From IMG/VR virus record IMGVR_UViG_3300032050_012133, positions 1 to 34,559 of that record: a DNA stretch of 34,559 nucleotides; one strand, given 5' to 3'. A program made the position numbers and the translations under genes. This document shows positions 1 to 8,574 of the stretch, piece by piece. Below the pieces are notes generated by a model. That model searched no databases, had not been told where the DNA came from, and was given only the letters and a program-made list of their open reading frames with translations. Source of the stretch: a virus. How positions within the stretch are numbered: position 1 is the first letter of the stretch; every line of letters starts with the position of its first letter.

Positions 1-188
1 CTATTGGTGATTTTTTTGATTTAAATGGAATCTTATTATTTGACAATATTAATGATCTACATAACATAATTTCAAATATTGATGAGAAGTTATATTTAAA
101 TAAGCTAGAATTTATATCTAAAAATTTTGATATAGGAAAGAAATATCTGTTACCCGATGATTATCTTTATAATAAAATAAAAACTTAA
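1..188 (+). CDS. C-terminal end of a probable glycosyltransferase (5' truncated)
   Basis: An open frame enters from the left edge (first full codon at position 3) and stops with TAA at 186-188, leaving about 61 residues that begin IGDFFDLNGILLF. The tail has the alternating helical pattern and the NFDIGKKYLLPDDYLYN ending often seen at the C-terminus of GT-B glycosyltransferases. Only 3 nt separate it from the next gene, so it is the upstream member of the sugar operon. The glycosyltransferase call is an inference from tail pattern and context, because no catalytic motif lies in the window. Confidence 0.55.
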   Translation, partial: IGDFFDLNGILLFDNINDLHNIISNIDEKLYLNKLEFISKNFDIGKKYLLPDDYLYNKIKT

Positions 189-191
189 TAT

Positions 192-887
192 ATGTCAAAT
201 TATTTAACTGAATTAGCAAATAAATATGCCTCAGATAAAGGAACAATAGCTCCGGAGACAGGGCATCATGGCCCCAGATTAGGGTATACAGAAATATATC
301 ACAAATATTTTGAGCCCTTAAGAAATTTAGATATTAATATACTAGAAATTGGTATAGGTGGGGGCCCTAGTTTAAAAATGTGGGAAGATTATTTTCATAA
401 AGCTAGGATAGTCGCGTTTGATATAAACTCATATTCTTATTTGGATAATGATAGGGTGAAGACAATGATCGTCGATCAGTCAGATCGGACTTCATTACTT
501 AATGCTATGAATAATTTATCGATGGAATTTGATATAATAATAGACGATGGATCACATGTATGTGAACACCAACAAATATCACTAGGAGTCCTATTCAAAT
601 TTTTAAAAAATAAAGGCCAATATTGGGTAGAAGATCTACAAACTAGCGATGTTGATGTCTGGAATCAAACGACAACTTTGTATGGTTATAATATGGGTAA
701 CAATGTTGGTAATAAAAATACTGTTGAGGTATTTGAAAATTATGGTGATAACAAAAAATTTCTTAGTGAGTTTTTAACTGCTGACGAAAATTTATATTTA
801 ACGGAAAATATTGATGAATATAAATTATATAGATTAGGTAAAACGTTTTACGGGGAAACTAAATTAGCATTTTTCTTAAAAAAATAA
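192..887 (+). CDS. Class I SAM-dependent methyltransferase, TylF/CmcI-like
   Basis: This 231-residue protein resembles the family of macrocin-type sugar O-methyltransferases and cephalosporin-hydroxylase-like proteins. The N-terminus has the family signature YASDKGT (12-18) followed by GYTEIYHKYFEPLR (31-44). The SAM-binding loop is LEIGIGGGPS (51-60). An acidic metal-binding type motif DDGSH (118-122) follows, with H126 and VED (146-148). It starts 3 nt after the preceding stop and ends 4 nt before an epimerase. The neighbours suggest it methylates a sugar hydroxyl, but the acceptor cannot be read from sequence. The fold is clear; the substrate is inference. Confidence 0.8.
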   Translation: MSNYLTELANKYASDKGTIAPETGHHGPRLGYTEIYHKYFEPLRNLDINILEIGIGGGPSLKMWEDYFHKARIVAFDINSYSYLDNDRVKTMIVDQSDRTSLLNAMNNLSMEFDIIIDDGSHVCEHQQISLGVLFKFLKNKGQYWVEDLQTSDVDVWNQTTTLYGYNMGNNVGNKNTVEVFENYGDNKKFLSEFLTADENLYLTENIDEYKLYRLGKTFYGETKLAFFLKK

Positions 888-891
888 AATA

Positions 892-1740
892 ATGGATATT
901 TTAATAACCGGTTATAAGGGCTTTATCGGAAGTAATATTTACAAGGCTCTAAAGCCTTATCATAATGTGTTCGGACTAGAAAAAGAAGATAGCGTAGATT
1001 CATTGATTAAAAAAGATTACGACATTGTAATACACTGTGGTGCTTTAGCTCGTACCGCCGAGTGCAATTTAATATTTGATGCTCACAATTTAAATGTTAT
1101 GACAACACTAGATCTATTGAAAGATCTTTTTTTTAAAAAATTTATATACATCTCAAGTTGTGCAATATACGGTAGTTCAAGTGCTGTTATAACTGAAAAC
1201 ACATATACTAATCCTCCGAGTGTTTACGCAGCACAGAAATTATATTCTGAACACATTGTAAATTATTATGGGCTTTTAAATGATGTATCAACGATTAGTT
1301 TGAGATTGTTTAACGTATACGGGCCAGGGCAGTCTCAATTAGGTCAATACCCTAATGTTATTGCCTCACTTTGTAGATCTATATTAAATAATAATTATGC
1401 TGAGGTTACAGGAGATGGATCACAAGTTAGAGATTTCGTTCATGTTAGTGATGTTGTTGAAGCGATAAAATTGTGTGTAAACCATTATTTTGCATCAGGA
1501 AACTACATTTATAATGTTTGCACTAACGTTGGTACTAGTGTACATGACGTTGCAAAATATTTGACTGATAGCACAAATAATTCTTCACAGATAAAATTTA
1601 TTGAGCCGAGACAGTTTGACTTGTATAAACAAATAGGATCCTTCGATAAAATTAAAAATGAACTAGGTTGGCAACCTGCAATAAATATAATCGATGGGTT
1701 AACAGATTTAGTTAATAAAGAACTCTTAATAAAATATTAA
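892..1740 (+). CDS. NAD-dependent sugar epimerase/dehydratase (extended SDR)
   Basis: This 282-residue extended short-chain dehydrogenase probably acts on a nucleotide sugar, as UDP-glucose 4-epimerase relatives do. The nucleotide-binding loop TGYKGFIG is at 6-13, the catalytic serine region ISSCAIYG at 87-94, and the catalytic YAAQK (YxxxK) at 112-116. RLFNVYGPGQ and a VRDFVHVSD stretch further along are typical of sugar-nucleotide binding in this family. It is slightly shorter than the usual 310-340 residues. It sits 4 nt after the methyltransferase and 3 nt before the next gene. Substrate and product are not determined. Confidence 0.85.
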   Translation: MDILITGYKGFIGSNIYKALKPYHNVFGLEKEDSVDSLIKKDYDIVIHCGALARTAECNLIFDAHNLNVMTTLDLLKDLFFKKFIYISSCAIYGSSSAVITENTYTNPPSVYAAQKLYSEHIVNYYGLLNDVSTISLRLFNVYGPGQSQLGQYPNVIASLCRSILNNNYAEVTGDGSQVRDFVHVSDVVEAIKLCVNHYFASGNYIYNVCTNVGTSVHDVAKYLTDSTNNSSQIKFIEPRQFDLYKQIGSFDKIKNELGWQPAINIIDGLTDLVNKELLIKY

Positions 1741-1743
1741 ATT

Positions 1744-2511
1744 ATGGTAAGTTTTAATTATTACCATCCAGTACATGAGAACCAAAAATTAGATTTTAAT
1801 AAAGTTCATATGGATGGTGGATTATCTAAGGTTATTAACACAACAAAAAATATTGAAGAAGCTACGCATATTCTAATGTTAGATATACCCATGTTTTCTA
1901 ATTATGAATTAGAATTGTTAAAAACAAACAGTTTAAATGGTAAAAAAATTGTCGCTATGACTTTTGACCCATATAATTTTCTTAGATTAGAATCATATAT
2001 TAATATGGGCATAGTTCACGCTGTAGTGGTTTTTGATAAAAAATTTAGTGATAGGTTTAAAGTTCCTACAATAGTTTCAGACTACTTCTTCAATGAAGAT
2101 GTGTTTCCGACAAATAATATTGATTATAGTAATAATGTTTGTATATTTGGTCATCTATCTTTAAATAGAATTAATAATTTTAAGTTAGATAAAGTCGATA
2201 AGGATGTTAACTCTTACGAAGAGTTATATTCAAAAGTTAAACAATACAATGGTGTCGCAGTATATGATACGGGATATAACGAACATGGGACAGAAGTAGT
2301 TACGTACAATAAAGCTAAAGCAGTCGAAACATTAATGTGTGGTAGGATACCTTATTGTAAATCAGGAATAAATACAATCAACTATAACGATTTTATAAAA
2401 ACCTATGATGAAATTTTAGTTCCTAGTAAAGTTCACTTTAAACAAAGTGATATTTTTGAAATAAATAAAAAAGTTTTAAATGACATAAAAATAAACATAA
2501 ATCAAATTTAA
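1744..2511 (+). CDS. Glycosyltransferase-like protein of unknown specificity
   Basis: I do not recognise a named family for this 255-residue protein. It has a Rossmann-like pattern of hydrophobic strands (THILMLDIP, KKIVAMTFDP, HAVVVFDKKF). Its C-terminal third, with TYNKAKAVETLMCGRIPYC, resembles the donor-binding half of GT-B glycosyltransferases, where a conserved Glu precedes a small-residue-G-x-P turn. It lies between two epimerase genes with 3-5 nt spacing, which supports a role in glycan assembly. It is short for a full GT-B enzyme (usually 350 or more residues), so it may be a minimal or divergent transferase. Function is inferred from pattern and context only. Confidence 0.5.
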   Translation: MVSFNYYHPVHENQKLDFNKVHMDGGLSKVINTTKNIEEATHILMLDIPMFSNYELELLKTNSLNGKKIVAMTFDPYNFLRLESYINMGIVHAVVVFDKKFSDRFKVPTIVSDYFFNEDVFPTNNIDYSNNVCIFGHLSLNRINNFKLDKVDKDVNSYEELYSKVKQYNGVAVYDTGYNEHGTEVVTYNKAKAVETLMCGRIPYCKSGINTINYNDFIKTYDEILVPSKVHFKQSDIFEINKKVLNDIKININQI

Positions 2512-2516
2512 TTAAA

Positions 2517-3401
2517 ATGAAAAAAATATTAGTAACAGGTGGTGCGGGATTTATTGGTAGCCATGTTGTTGATGAATTAGTAAATCAGGGTCACACCGTT
2601 TATGCCGCTGACAGAAACTTGGAATGGGCTAAAAACAGTAAAGCAATTTATCATCCATTAGACATATTAAATTATACCCGTGTTGATCAATTGTTTGAAA
2701 CAATAAGACCTGATGTCACAATACATTTAGCAGGAATTTTAGGTACCTCTGAAACATGGAATCATGTACAAGAATGCGTTGATTCAAATATTACTGGGGC
2801 AATAAATGTTTATGAAGCCTGTGCAAAATATAAAAGTGACATCCTAACTGTTGATGTTGGTTCTAGATGGTTGGCACCATATACGATATCTAAAAGAACT
2901 GGGGCGGAATTTGCGTTTGCTTATGGGAATAAATACGGAATTAAGGCAGGTGCGTTAAGAATTTTTAACGTATACGGGCCAAGACAAGGTACTAAAATTA
3001 TAAAAATTATACCCAAATTCATTGAAAACGCGCTAAAAGGCGTTAATTTAGAAGTTTGGGGTAATAAGAATGCTGATCTTGTACATGTTAAAGATGTCGC
3101 CAGAGCATTCGCATCCGCAGTAAATAATCTAGAAAAAATAGATCAAAACGATAACGTGTTTATTGGCTCTGGCGAAATAATGACTGTTGGTGAAGTTGCA
3201 GATCTTATTGTTAAAAAAATAGGTAAAGGCACTGTTGTACATATGAAACCAAGAGTTGGAGAAGAAAAAGCAGAAGCCGGGTTTATGAATAATAATGTTG
3301 CTTTTGAACTATTAGGGTGGAAGCCAGAAATAAATTTAGAAGATGGATTGAACGAATGTATAGAGTGGTACAAAAAAATATTTGGATATATTAAAAATTA
3401 A
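2517..3401 (+). CDS. NAD-dependent sugar epimerase/dehydratase (extended SDR)
   Basis: This 294-residue protein is a second extended SDR. It shows TGGAGFIG (7-14), a serine in DVGS (113-116) in the place of the usual catalytic Ser/Thr, and YTISK (122-126) as the YxxxK motif. RIFNVYGPRQ (148-157) and the LLGWKP stretch near the C-terminus match UDP-glucose 4-epimerase and dTDP-glucose 4,6-dehydratase relatives. It shares little beyond the fold with the epimerase at 892-1740, so the two are not a recent duplication. The stop codon overlaps the ATG of the fucosyltransferase-like gene by one base, consistent with co-translation. Exact substrate unknown. Confidence 0.85.
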   Translation: MKKILVTGGAGFIGSHVVDELVNQGHTVYAADRNLEWAKNSKAIYHPLDILNYTRVDQLFETIRPDVTIHLAGILGTSETWNHVQECVDSNITGAINVYEACAKYKSDILTVDVGSRWLAPYTISKRTGAEFAFAYGNKYGIKAGALRIFNVYGPRQGTKIIKIIPKFIENALKGVNLEVWGNKNADLVHVKDVARAFASAVNNLEKIDQNDNVFIGSGEIMTVGEVADLIVKKIGKGTVVHMKPRVGEEKAEAGFMNNNVAFELLGWKPEINLEDGLNECIEWYKKIFGYIKN

Positions 3402-4177
3402 TGATATCATCAATTTTAAAAGGTGGCCTTGGAAATTATCTATTTCAAATCTCTGCTGGATATTCCAAGGCCATAGATTTAGGTACAAGATTTGTTATTA
3501 ACCCAAATTATGTACAACAAGTACATAATCCATTATCCAGTTATTTATCAAATATTTTAAGTAAAATAATTATTGATAAAAATTATTTTTTTAAGTCAAA
3601 ATACCATGAATTAAATTTTGAATATAAAGAGATCCCAAATCTAAATTCATTATCAATAATTGATGGATATTTTCAATCTGAAAAATATTTTATTCATAAC
3701 AAGACAAAAATTTTAGAATTATTTGAATGTCCAAATGAGATAAAATACGACTTAAATAATAGATTTTCAAAAATTTTAGCAGAAAATACTTGTTCAATAC
3801 ATGTACGTAGGGGAAATTATTTAACTATGCCAGAATTTCATCCTTCTCAAGATATTTCTTTTTATAAAGAAAGCGTATCGTTAATGGTTAAAAATACTCA
3901 TTTTCTAGTTTTTTCTGATGATGTTGAATGGTGCGTAAATAATTTCGATTTTATTGAAAAAAAGACATTCATTAGGAATGAAAAAGATTATGAAGACTTG
4001 TATCTGATGTCAATGTGCAATAATAATATAATAGCAAACTCAACATTTAGCTGGTGGGGGGCCTGGCTAAATAAAAATCAAGACAAAATTGTTATAGCAC
4101 CTAAAACTTGGTTTGGTTCTAATTATTCACATTTAGGAACAAAAGATTTATATTGTGATGGTTGGAAAATAATTTAG
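3401..4177 (+). CDS. GT11-family alpha-1,2-fucosyltransferase-like enzyme
   Basis: This 258-residue enzyme belongs to glycosyltransferase family 11, which transfers L-fucose (or in some O-antigen clusters L-colitose) from its GDP-sugar. Family hallmarks are KGGLGNYLFQ at the N-terminus (7-16), HVRRGNY (134-140; the usual form is HxRRGDY, so the Asp is Asn here), FSDD (171-174) and NSTFSWWGAWL (213-223). The gene directly precedes the genes for making the GDP-deoxy sugar. That context supports transfer of the product of the next three genes onto a surface or virion glycan. The acceptor is unknown. No signal peptide or membrane segment is seen, so it should act in the cytoplasm. Confidence 0.9.
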   Translation: MISSILKGGLGNYLFQISAGYSKAIDLGTRFVINPNYVQQVHNPLSSYLSNILSKIIIDKNYFFKSKYHELNFEYKEIPNLNSLSIIDGYFQSEKYFIHNKTKILELFECPNEIKYDLNNRFSKILAENTCSIHVRRGNYLTMPEFHPSQDISFYKESVSLMVKNTHFLVFSDDVEWCVNNFDFIEKKTFIRNEKDYEDLYLMSMCNNNIIANSTFSWWGAWLNKNQDKIVIAPKTWFGSNYSHLGTKDLYCDGWKII

Positions 4178-4180
4178 CAT

Positions 4181-5095
4181 ATGAAATATAAAAATATTGT
4201 TGTTACAGGAGGGTCTGGAATGGTGGGTAAATCACTAAGCCGAATTCTAAAAAATGGCATTTTTTTGTCATCAAAAGACTACGATCTAACATTAGATTCT
4301 GATGTTAATAAAATGTTTTGTGATCTAAAGCCAGACGTAATAATACATTTAGCGGCAAAAGTTGGGGGCATTATTGATAACATCAATAAACCGTATGATT
4401 ATTTTTCAGAAAATGTGCTGATGAATACATTATTACTTGAGCATTCAAGAATTAATAATGTTAAACGGTTTATAGGTATTTTAAGTACTTGCATATATCC
4501 TGACGTTGTATCCAGATACCCTATGACTGAAGATATGTTACATATTGGCCCTCCAACGAGGACAAACTTTTCGTATGGATACGCTAAAAGATGTTTAGCT
4601 GTACAAATTGACGCTTGTAATAAGCAATATGGTACTAAATATCAATATTTGATACCATCTAATTTATATGGGGAAAATGACAAATTTGGTGATAACAGCC
4701 ATTTTGTTGCAGCTCTTTTAGAAAAAGTTTTTGATTTAATAAAAAATAACAAAAAAACTTTAAAATTATATGGAACAGGTTCGCCTATGAGGCAATTTAT
4801 GCATTCAGATGATTTAGCTTGGGTTATCTATAAATGTCTTGAAGAAGAAATATATGAAAGTTTTAATGTTTCTACTGAGGAAAATTTGAGTATTAAAGAA
4901 ATAGCAACAATTCTTTTAGATATTGCAAATTTAAATGATGTCGAATTAATCTTCGATGATAAAAAACCGGATGGTCAATATAGAAAAGATGTTTCAATTT
5001 CAAAATTGAAAGAATATATTCCCAACTTTACACCACTAAAATTAAAAGAAGGTTTAAAAATAGTTTATGATAAAATTAGTGAGCGATACTATTGA
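4181..5095 (+). CDS. fcl: GDP-L-fucose synthase family 3,5-epimerase/4-reductase (or GDP-colitose synthase)
   Basis: This 304-residue SDR enzyme converts a GDP-4-keto-6-deoxy sugar to the L-sugar by C3/C5 epimerisation and NADPH-dependent reduction. Visible motifs are TGGSGMVG (9-16), LSTCIYPD (101-108) with the conserved Ser and Cys, YGYAK (132-136) as YxxxK, and NSH (172-174) carrying the active-site His of the family. The stretches IGPPTRTNFSYGYAKR and KPDGQ with a downstream SKL resemble eukaryote-type GDP-fucose synthases. Because a ColD-like dehydratase follows, it could be the related ColC-type GDP-colitose synthase, which performs C5 epimerisation and C4 reduction. Its last 29 nt overlap the next gene in another frame. 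Confidence 0.85.
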   Translation: MKYKNIVVTGGSGMVGKSLSRILKNGIFLSSKDYDLTLDSDVNKMFCDLKPDVIIHLAAKVGGIIDNINKPYDYFSENVLMNTLLLEHSRINNVKRFIGILSTCIYPDVVSRYPMTEDMLHIGPPTRTNFSYGYAKRCLAVQIDACNKQYGTKYQYLIPSNLYGENDKFGDNSHFVAALLEKVFDLIKNNKKTLKLYGTGSPMRQFMHSDDLAWVIYKCLEEEIYESFNVSTEENLSIKEIATILLDIANLNDVELIFDDKKPDGQYRKDVSISKLKEYIPNFTPLKLKEGLKIVYDKISERYY

Positions 5096-6218
5096 TCGAA
5101 AAGATATTAAAAAACTAATAAAATGGTTATCTCAAAAAGAGATACCAAAATTAACAAAAGGTAATTTAACCTGGGAATTAGAAAAAAAATGGGCTAAAAA
5201 AATTGGTAGTAAATACTCTGTATTTGTTAATTCTGGCTCATCATCAATATTATTAACTTTAGCGGCATTAAAAGTTAGTGGTAGGCTAAAAAATAACAAG
5301 ATTGTGGTACCAGCTCTAAGTTGGGCGACGGATGTTAGTTCTCCTATTCTTCTAGGCTACGAAACGATACTTTGCGATTGTAACTTATCTGATTTATCCT
5401 GTGATATTAATCATCTAGAAAAATTATTTAATGAACATAATCCTTCGACACTAATCTTAGTTTCACCATTAGGTTTAGTCCCTAATATGGATGTTGTGAC
5501 CGAATTATGCAAAAAATATGACGTAATATTACTTGAGGATGTTTGTGAAAGTATGGGATCTAAATTTAGAGACAAATACTTAGGCACGTTTGGATTCGCT
5601 TCGTTTTTTTCAATGTATTATGGCCATCATCTTTCAACTATTGAAGGGGGATTCATTAATACTGACGATGAGGACTTTTATTATCAATTATTGATGATGA
5701 GAAGTCACGGTTGGGATAGAGACTTGCCTAAACAAAAACAGCAGGAACTTAGAGCTAAATACAACTGTAGTGATTTTGAGGCACTATATAATTTCTACTT
5801 ACCTGGGTTAAATGTTAGATCTACAGATCTTCAAGCTTTTATTGGTATTGGAGCTATAGACAAATTAGACAAGTACACGATGAAAAGAAACCGTAACTTT
5901 AAACTATATCAGAAAAATTTAACTAATACTGAGCTAAAATTAAAAATTAGTGACTTAAATTTTATTTCTAGTTTTGCAATGCCGGTTTTGGCTAAAAATA
6001 GAGACTCAATTGTTAATAACTTACTAAAAAATAATATTGAAGTTCGGCCATTGATCGCAGGTAATATGGGTAGAAAGCCTATGTGGAAAGGTAAAAATGA
6101 TGATTTACCTAATTGTGATTTAATCGATAAAAATGGTTTTTATGTTCCAAACCATCAAGACTTAACTAAAGAGGAAATATTGCTCATAACGAAAATAATT
6201 AATACAACATCACAATGA
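5067..6218 (+). CDS. colD: DegT-fold PLP enzyme, ColD-like GDP-4-keto-6-deoxymannose 3-dehydratase
   Basis: This 383-residue protein has the DegT/DnrJ/EryC1 (sugar aminotransferase) fold. NSGSSSILLTLAAL (55-68) is the phosphate-binding stretch, and LLEDVCESMGS (155-165) carries the PLP-ring Asp. In ordinary aminotransferases the next motif is SFFPSK with the Schiff-base Lys. Here it is FSMYYGHHLSTIEGG (181-195), with His at 187/188 in the Lys position. That substitution defines ColD, which removes the C3 hydroxyl of GDP-4-keto-6-deoxymannose en route to L-colitose, and also RfbH-type dehydratases. Its position between the fcl-like gene and gmd fits a GDP-linked substrate. The ATG at 5067 lies inside the preceding gene; GTG 5079 is a possible alternative. 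The stop overlaps gmd by 4 nt. Confidence 0.8.
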   Translation: MIKLVSDTIDRKDIKKLIKWLSQKEIPKLTKGNLTWELEKKWAKKIGSKYSVFVNSGSSSILLTLAALKVSGRLKNNKIVVPALSWATDVSSPILLGYETILCDCNLSDLSCDINHLEKLFNEHNPSTLILVSPLGLVPNMDVVTELCKKYDVILLEDVCESMGSKFRDKYLGTFGFASFFSMYYGHHLSTIEGGFINTDDEDFYYQLLMMRSHGWDRDLPKQKQQELRAKYNCSDFEALYNFYLPGLNVRSTDLQAFIGIGAIDKLDKYTMKRNRNFKLYQKNLTNTELKLKISDLNFISSFAMPVLAKNRDSIVNNLLKNNIEVRPLIAGNMGRKPMWKGKNDDLPNCDLIDKNGFYVPNHQDLTKEEILLITKIINTTSQ

Positions 6219-7195
6219 AAAAAGCATTAATTACAGGCATTAATGGTCAAGACGGATCTTATCTGGCAGAATTTTTACTAAGTCAAAATTATGAAGTGCA
6301 TGGCACCTTAAAACGTAATTCGGTATCTGAAAATCAAACATCCCGGCTTGATAATATATTCAACAATGTAAAATTACATTATGCCGATGTAACCGATCTG
6401 TCTTCAGTATTAAATGTGATAGATAAAATAGAGCCAGACGAGATATATAATTTAGCGGCACAATCCCACGTTAGAATATCATTTGATCAACCAATATATA
6501 CATCAAATGTTACTGGATTAGGCACATTAAACGTTCTTGAAGCTATTAAACTAATTAATAAAGATATTAAATTATACCAAGCATCATCATCAGAAATGTT
6601 TGGTAATAATATTGATGATGATGGATACCAAAGAGAAACAACTCCAATGAATCCAGTTTCACCTTATGGATGTGCAAAAGTTTTCTCGTATAATATTACT
6701 AGAAATTATAGAAATTCATATAATATGTTCATTTCTAACGGTATATTATTTAACCATGAATCACCTAGACGGGGATCTAATTTTGTTACTAATAAAGTTT
6801 GTAAAGAGGCTGTAAAGATTAGTTTGGGGTTATCTAATGAATTGCGTATAGGCAATTTAGATGCTAGTCGTGACTGGGGCCATGCTAAAGATTATGTTAA
6901 AGCCATGTGGTTAATTATGCAGTTAGAAAGGCCAGATGATTTTGTATGCGCAACAGGTGTATCACACACAGTTAAAGATCTTTGTAAATATGTGTTTGAT
7001 TATCTTAATCTAAATTATATTGACTATATAAAACAAGATGAAAAGTATTTCAGGCCTGAAGAACTTAAAGATTTAAAAGGTGATGCCTCAAAATTAATTA
7101 TGGCAACTAATTGGGGCCCAAAATACACATTTGAAACCATGTTACAAGAAATGATCGAGTTTTGGTTAGGTCATTATAAAACTAATAATAATTAA
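6215..7195 (+). CDS. gmd: GDP-mannose 4,6-dehydratase
   Basis: This 326-residue SDR enzyme makes GDP-4-keto-6-deoxy-D-mannose, the common precursor of GDP-L-fucose and GDP-L-colitose. It has TGINGQDG (7-14), AAQSHVRISFDQP (81-93), SSSEMFG (124-130), YGCAK (151-155), and the NHESPRRG and DASRDWGHAKDYV stretches that are diagnostic of Gmd. It is slightly shorter than typical bacterial Gmd (about 345-370 residues), though all core motifs are intact. ATGA overlaps the ColD-like gene, giving translational coupling. The substrate, GDP-mannose, would have to come from the host or from phage genes outside the window. Confidence 0.95.
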   Translation: MKKALITGINGQDGSYLAEFLLSQNYEVHGTLKRNSVSENQTSRLDNIFNNVKLHYADVTDLSSVLNVIDKIEPDEIYNLAAQSHVRISFDQPIYTSNVTGLGTLNVLEAIKLINKDIKLYQASSSEMFGNNIDDDGYQRETTPMNPVSPYGCAKVFSYNITRNYRNSYNMFISNGILFNHESPRRGSNFVTNKVCKEAVKISLGLSNELRIGNLDASRDWGHAKDYVKAMWLIMQLERPDDFVCATGVSHTVKDLCKYVFDYLNLNYIDYIKQDEKYFRPEELKDLKGDASKLIMATNWGPKYTFETMLQEMIEFWLGHYKTNNN

Positions 7196-7196
7196 A

Positions 7197-7928
7197 ATGT
7201 CAGGAAAGAAAATTAAGTCGCCCACAAATCAAGAGGAAGAAAGTAAAACTTATCTAACTAAAAAAGATTTAATATCACAAATAATAAAGAAAAAAACCAA
7301 AGAAAAGTTTTTAAGTGAATCGCAAAGAACTTATTATGAAACATTGGTGACTAACCAGATAACAATATGTTCTGGCCCGGCAGGTGTAGGTAAAAGTTAT
7401 ATAAAAATGAAAGCCGCTATCGATTTATTGGCGGATAAAAATAATAGTTATGAAAAGATAATAATCGTTAGACCCGCAGTTGAAGCCGAAGAAAAATTGG
7501 GCAGCTTACCTGGGGGTGTTGAAGAAAAACTGGATCCTTATATTTTTCCATCTTATTATTTGTTAAATAAAATTATAGGTAAAGAAGCTAGAGAAAAATT
7601 AAAAGAAATTGAAGCTATTGAAATATTTGCGTTAGCGTATATGCGAGGGATGAATATTGATAATTCAATTTTAATTTTTGAGGAAGCTCAAAATTCTACA
7701 CCCAGCCAAATGAAACTTTTGTTAACGAGGATAGGCTTTAATAGTAAATTTTTTATATCCGGGGATCTAGAACAAACGGATAGATATAAAGATAAAACAC
7801 AAAGTGGACTATGGGACGCAATAAATAAATTTTCTAATATAGACGATATCGGCATATTCGTATTCGGAGATACTGATGTTGTTAGAAATCCAATTATCAG
7901 TAAAATTTTAAATAAATACACAGAATAA
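7197..7928 (+). CDS. phoH: PhoH-like P-loop ATPase
   Basis: This 243-residue protein is a PhoH-family ATPase, a common phage gene of unsettled role (RNA or phosphate-stress related activities have been proposed). The Walker A motif GPAGVGKS is at 60-67. The family-specific IIIVRPAVEAEEKLGSLPGG stretch follows (88-107). The Walker B motif is ILIFEEAQN (158-166). FISGDLEQTD (186-195) is the sensor region. The first 40 residues are lysine-rich and variable. It begins 1 nt after gmd, so it is probably transcribed with the sugar cassette, but no functional link is implied. Confidence 0.92.
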   Translation: MSGKKIKSPTNQEEESKTYLTKKDLISQIIKKKTKEKFLSESQRTYYETLVTNQITICSGPAGVGKSYIKMKAAIDLLADKNNSYEKIIIVRPAVEAEEKLGSLPGGVEEKLDPYIFPSYYLLNKIIGKEAREKLKEIEAIEIFALAYMRGMNIDNSILIFEEAQNSTPSQMKLLLTRIGFNSKFFISGDLEQTDRYKDKTQSGLWDAINKFSNIDDIGIFVFGDTDVVRNPIISKILNKYTE

Positions 7929-7938
7929 AAAAAAACAT

Positions 7939-8574
7939 ATGAAAGCTTACGATGACTACAACTGGGACACATACACAACAGATGATTATGAATCCCAAGT
8001 ATTTAACACTTTAACACAAAAAGACGGCCTTGATTTAATTATTAAAAATTTTAAACGAGATAGCCTTGGTGAATTAGTCTTTGAAGATAATCTACACGAC
8101 AACTGGAAAGAAGTTTATCATTTTGTAGATAAATTTAATGTAAATTCCGTATATGAATGCGGATGCGGCTCAGGACAGCACTTAATTAATTTAAGAATTA
8201 TAAATCCAAAATTATTAATCGAAGGGTCAGATTATTCGCAGTCACAAATAGATCTGGGTAAAAAATATCTTAATTTATCTAATTATGATATCCAAGATAA
8301 ACTTTACACTATGGATATGACCAAAGATTTACCTAATAACATTGGAAAATTTGATTTTGTTTTTACACAAGCTGTCACTATGCATTTAAGACACTCAAAG
8401 GCTTTAGAATTTTTAAAAAATATGGGTAAGTTATCTAACAAATATATTTTATTAATTGAAAACATAAATGCTCATAATTATCCTAATTTAATTAAAGAAT
8501 CTCTTCCTGACTTTGAGATTGTTAATGAAAAAAAATATATTAACAATACAATAATCTTAAAAAGAAAAATATGA
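7939..8574 (+). CDS. Class I SAM-dependent methyltransferase
   Basis: This 211-residue protein has the SAM-binding motif I VYECGCGSGQH (71-81), an acidic ribose-binding residue in EGSDYS (95-100), and motif IV FVFTQAVTMHLRH in the middle. The N-terminal 60 residues show no recognised domain. It resembles Methyltransf_11/25-type small-molecule methyltransferases. The two flanking groups of glycosylation genes suggest a sugar or glycan substrate, but a nucleic-acid or metabolite substrate cannot be excluded. The 4-nt ATGA overlap with the next gene suggests coupled translation. Confidence 0.75.
   Translation: MKAYDDYNWDTYTTDDYESQVFNTLTQKDGLDLIIKNFKRDSLGELVFEDNLHDNWKEVYHFVDKFNVNSVYECGCGSGQHLINLRIINPKLLIEGSDYSQSQIDLGKKYLNLSNYDIQDKLYTMDMTKDLPNNIGKFDFVFTQAVTMHLRHSKALEFLKNMGKLSNKYILLIENINAHNYPNLIKESLPDFEIVNEKKYINNTIILKRKI

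Noticed and set aside
5067-6218. Ordinary sugar aminotransferase (for example GDP-perosamine synthase)
   Set aside because: The Schiff-base lysine is replaced by His in the FSMYYGHHL motif, which argues for the ColD/RfbH-type dehydratase instead.
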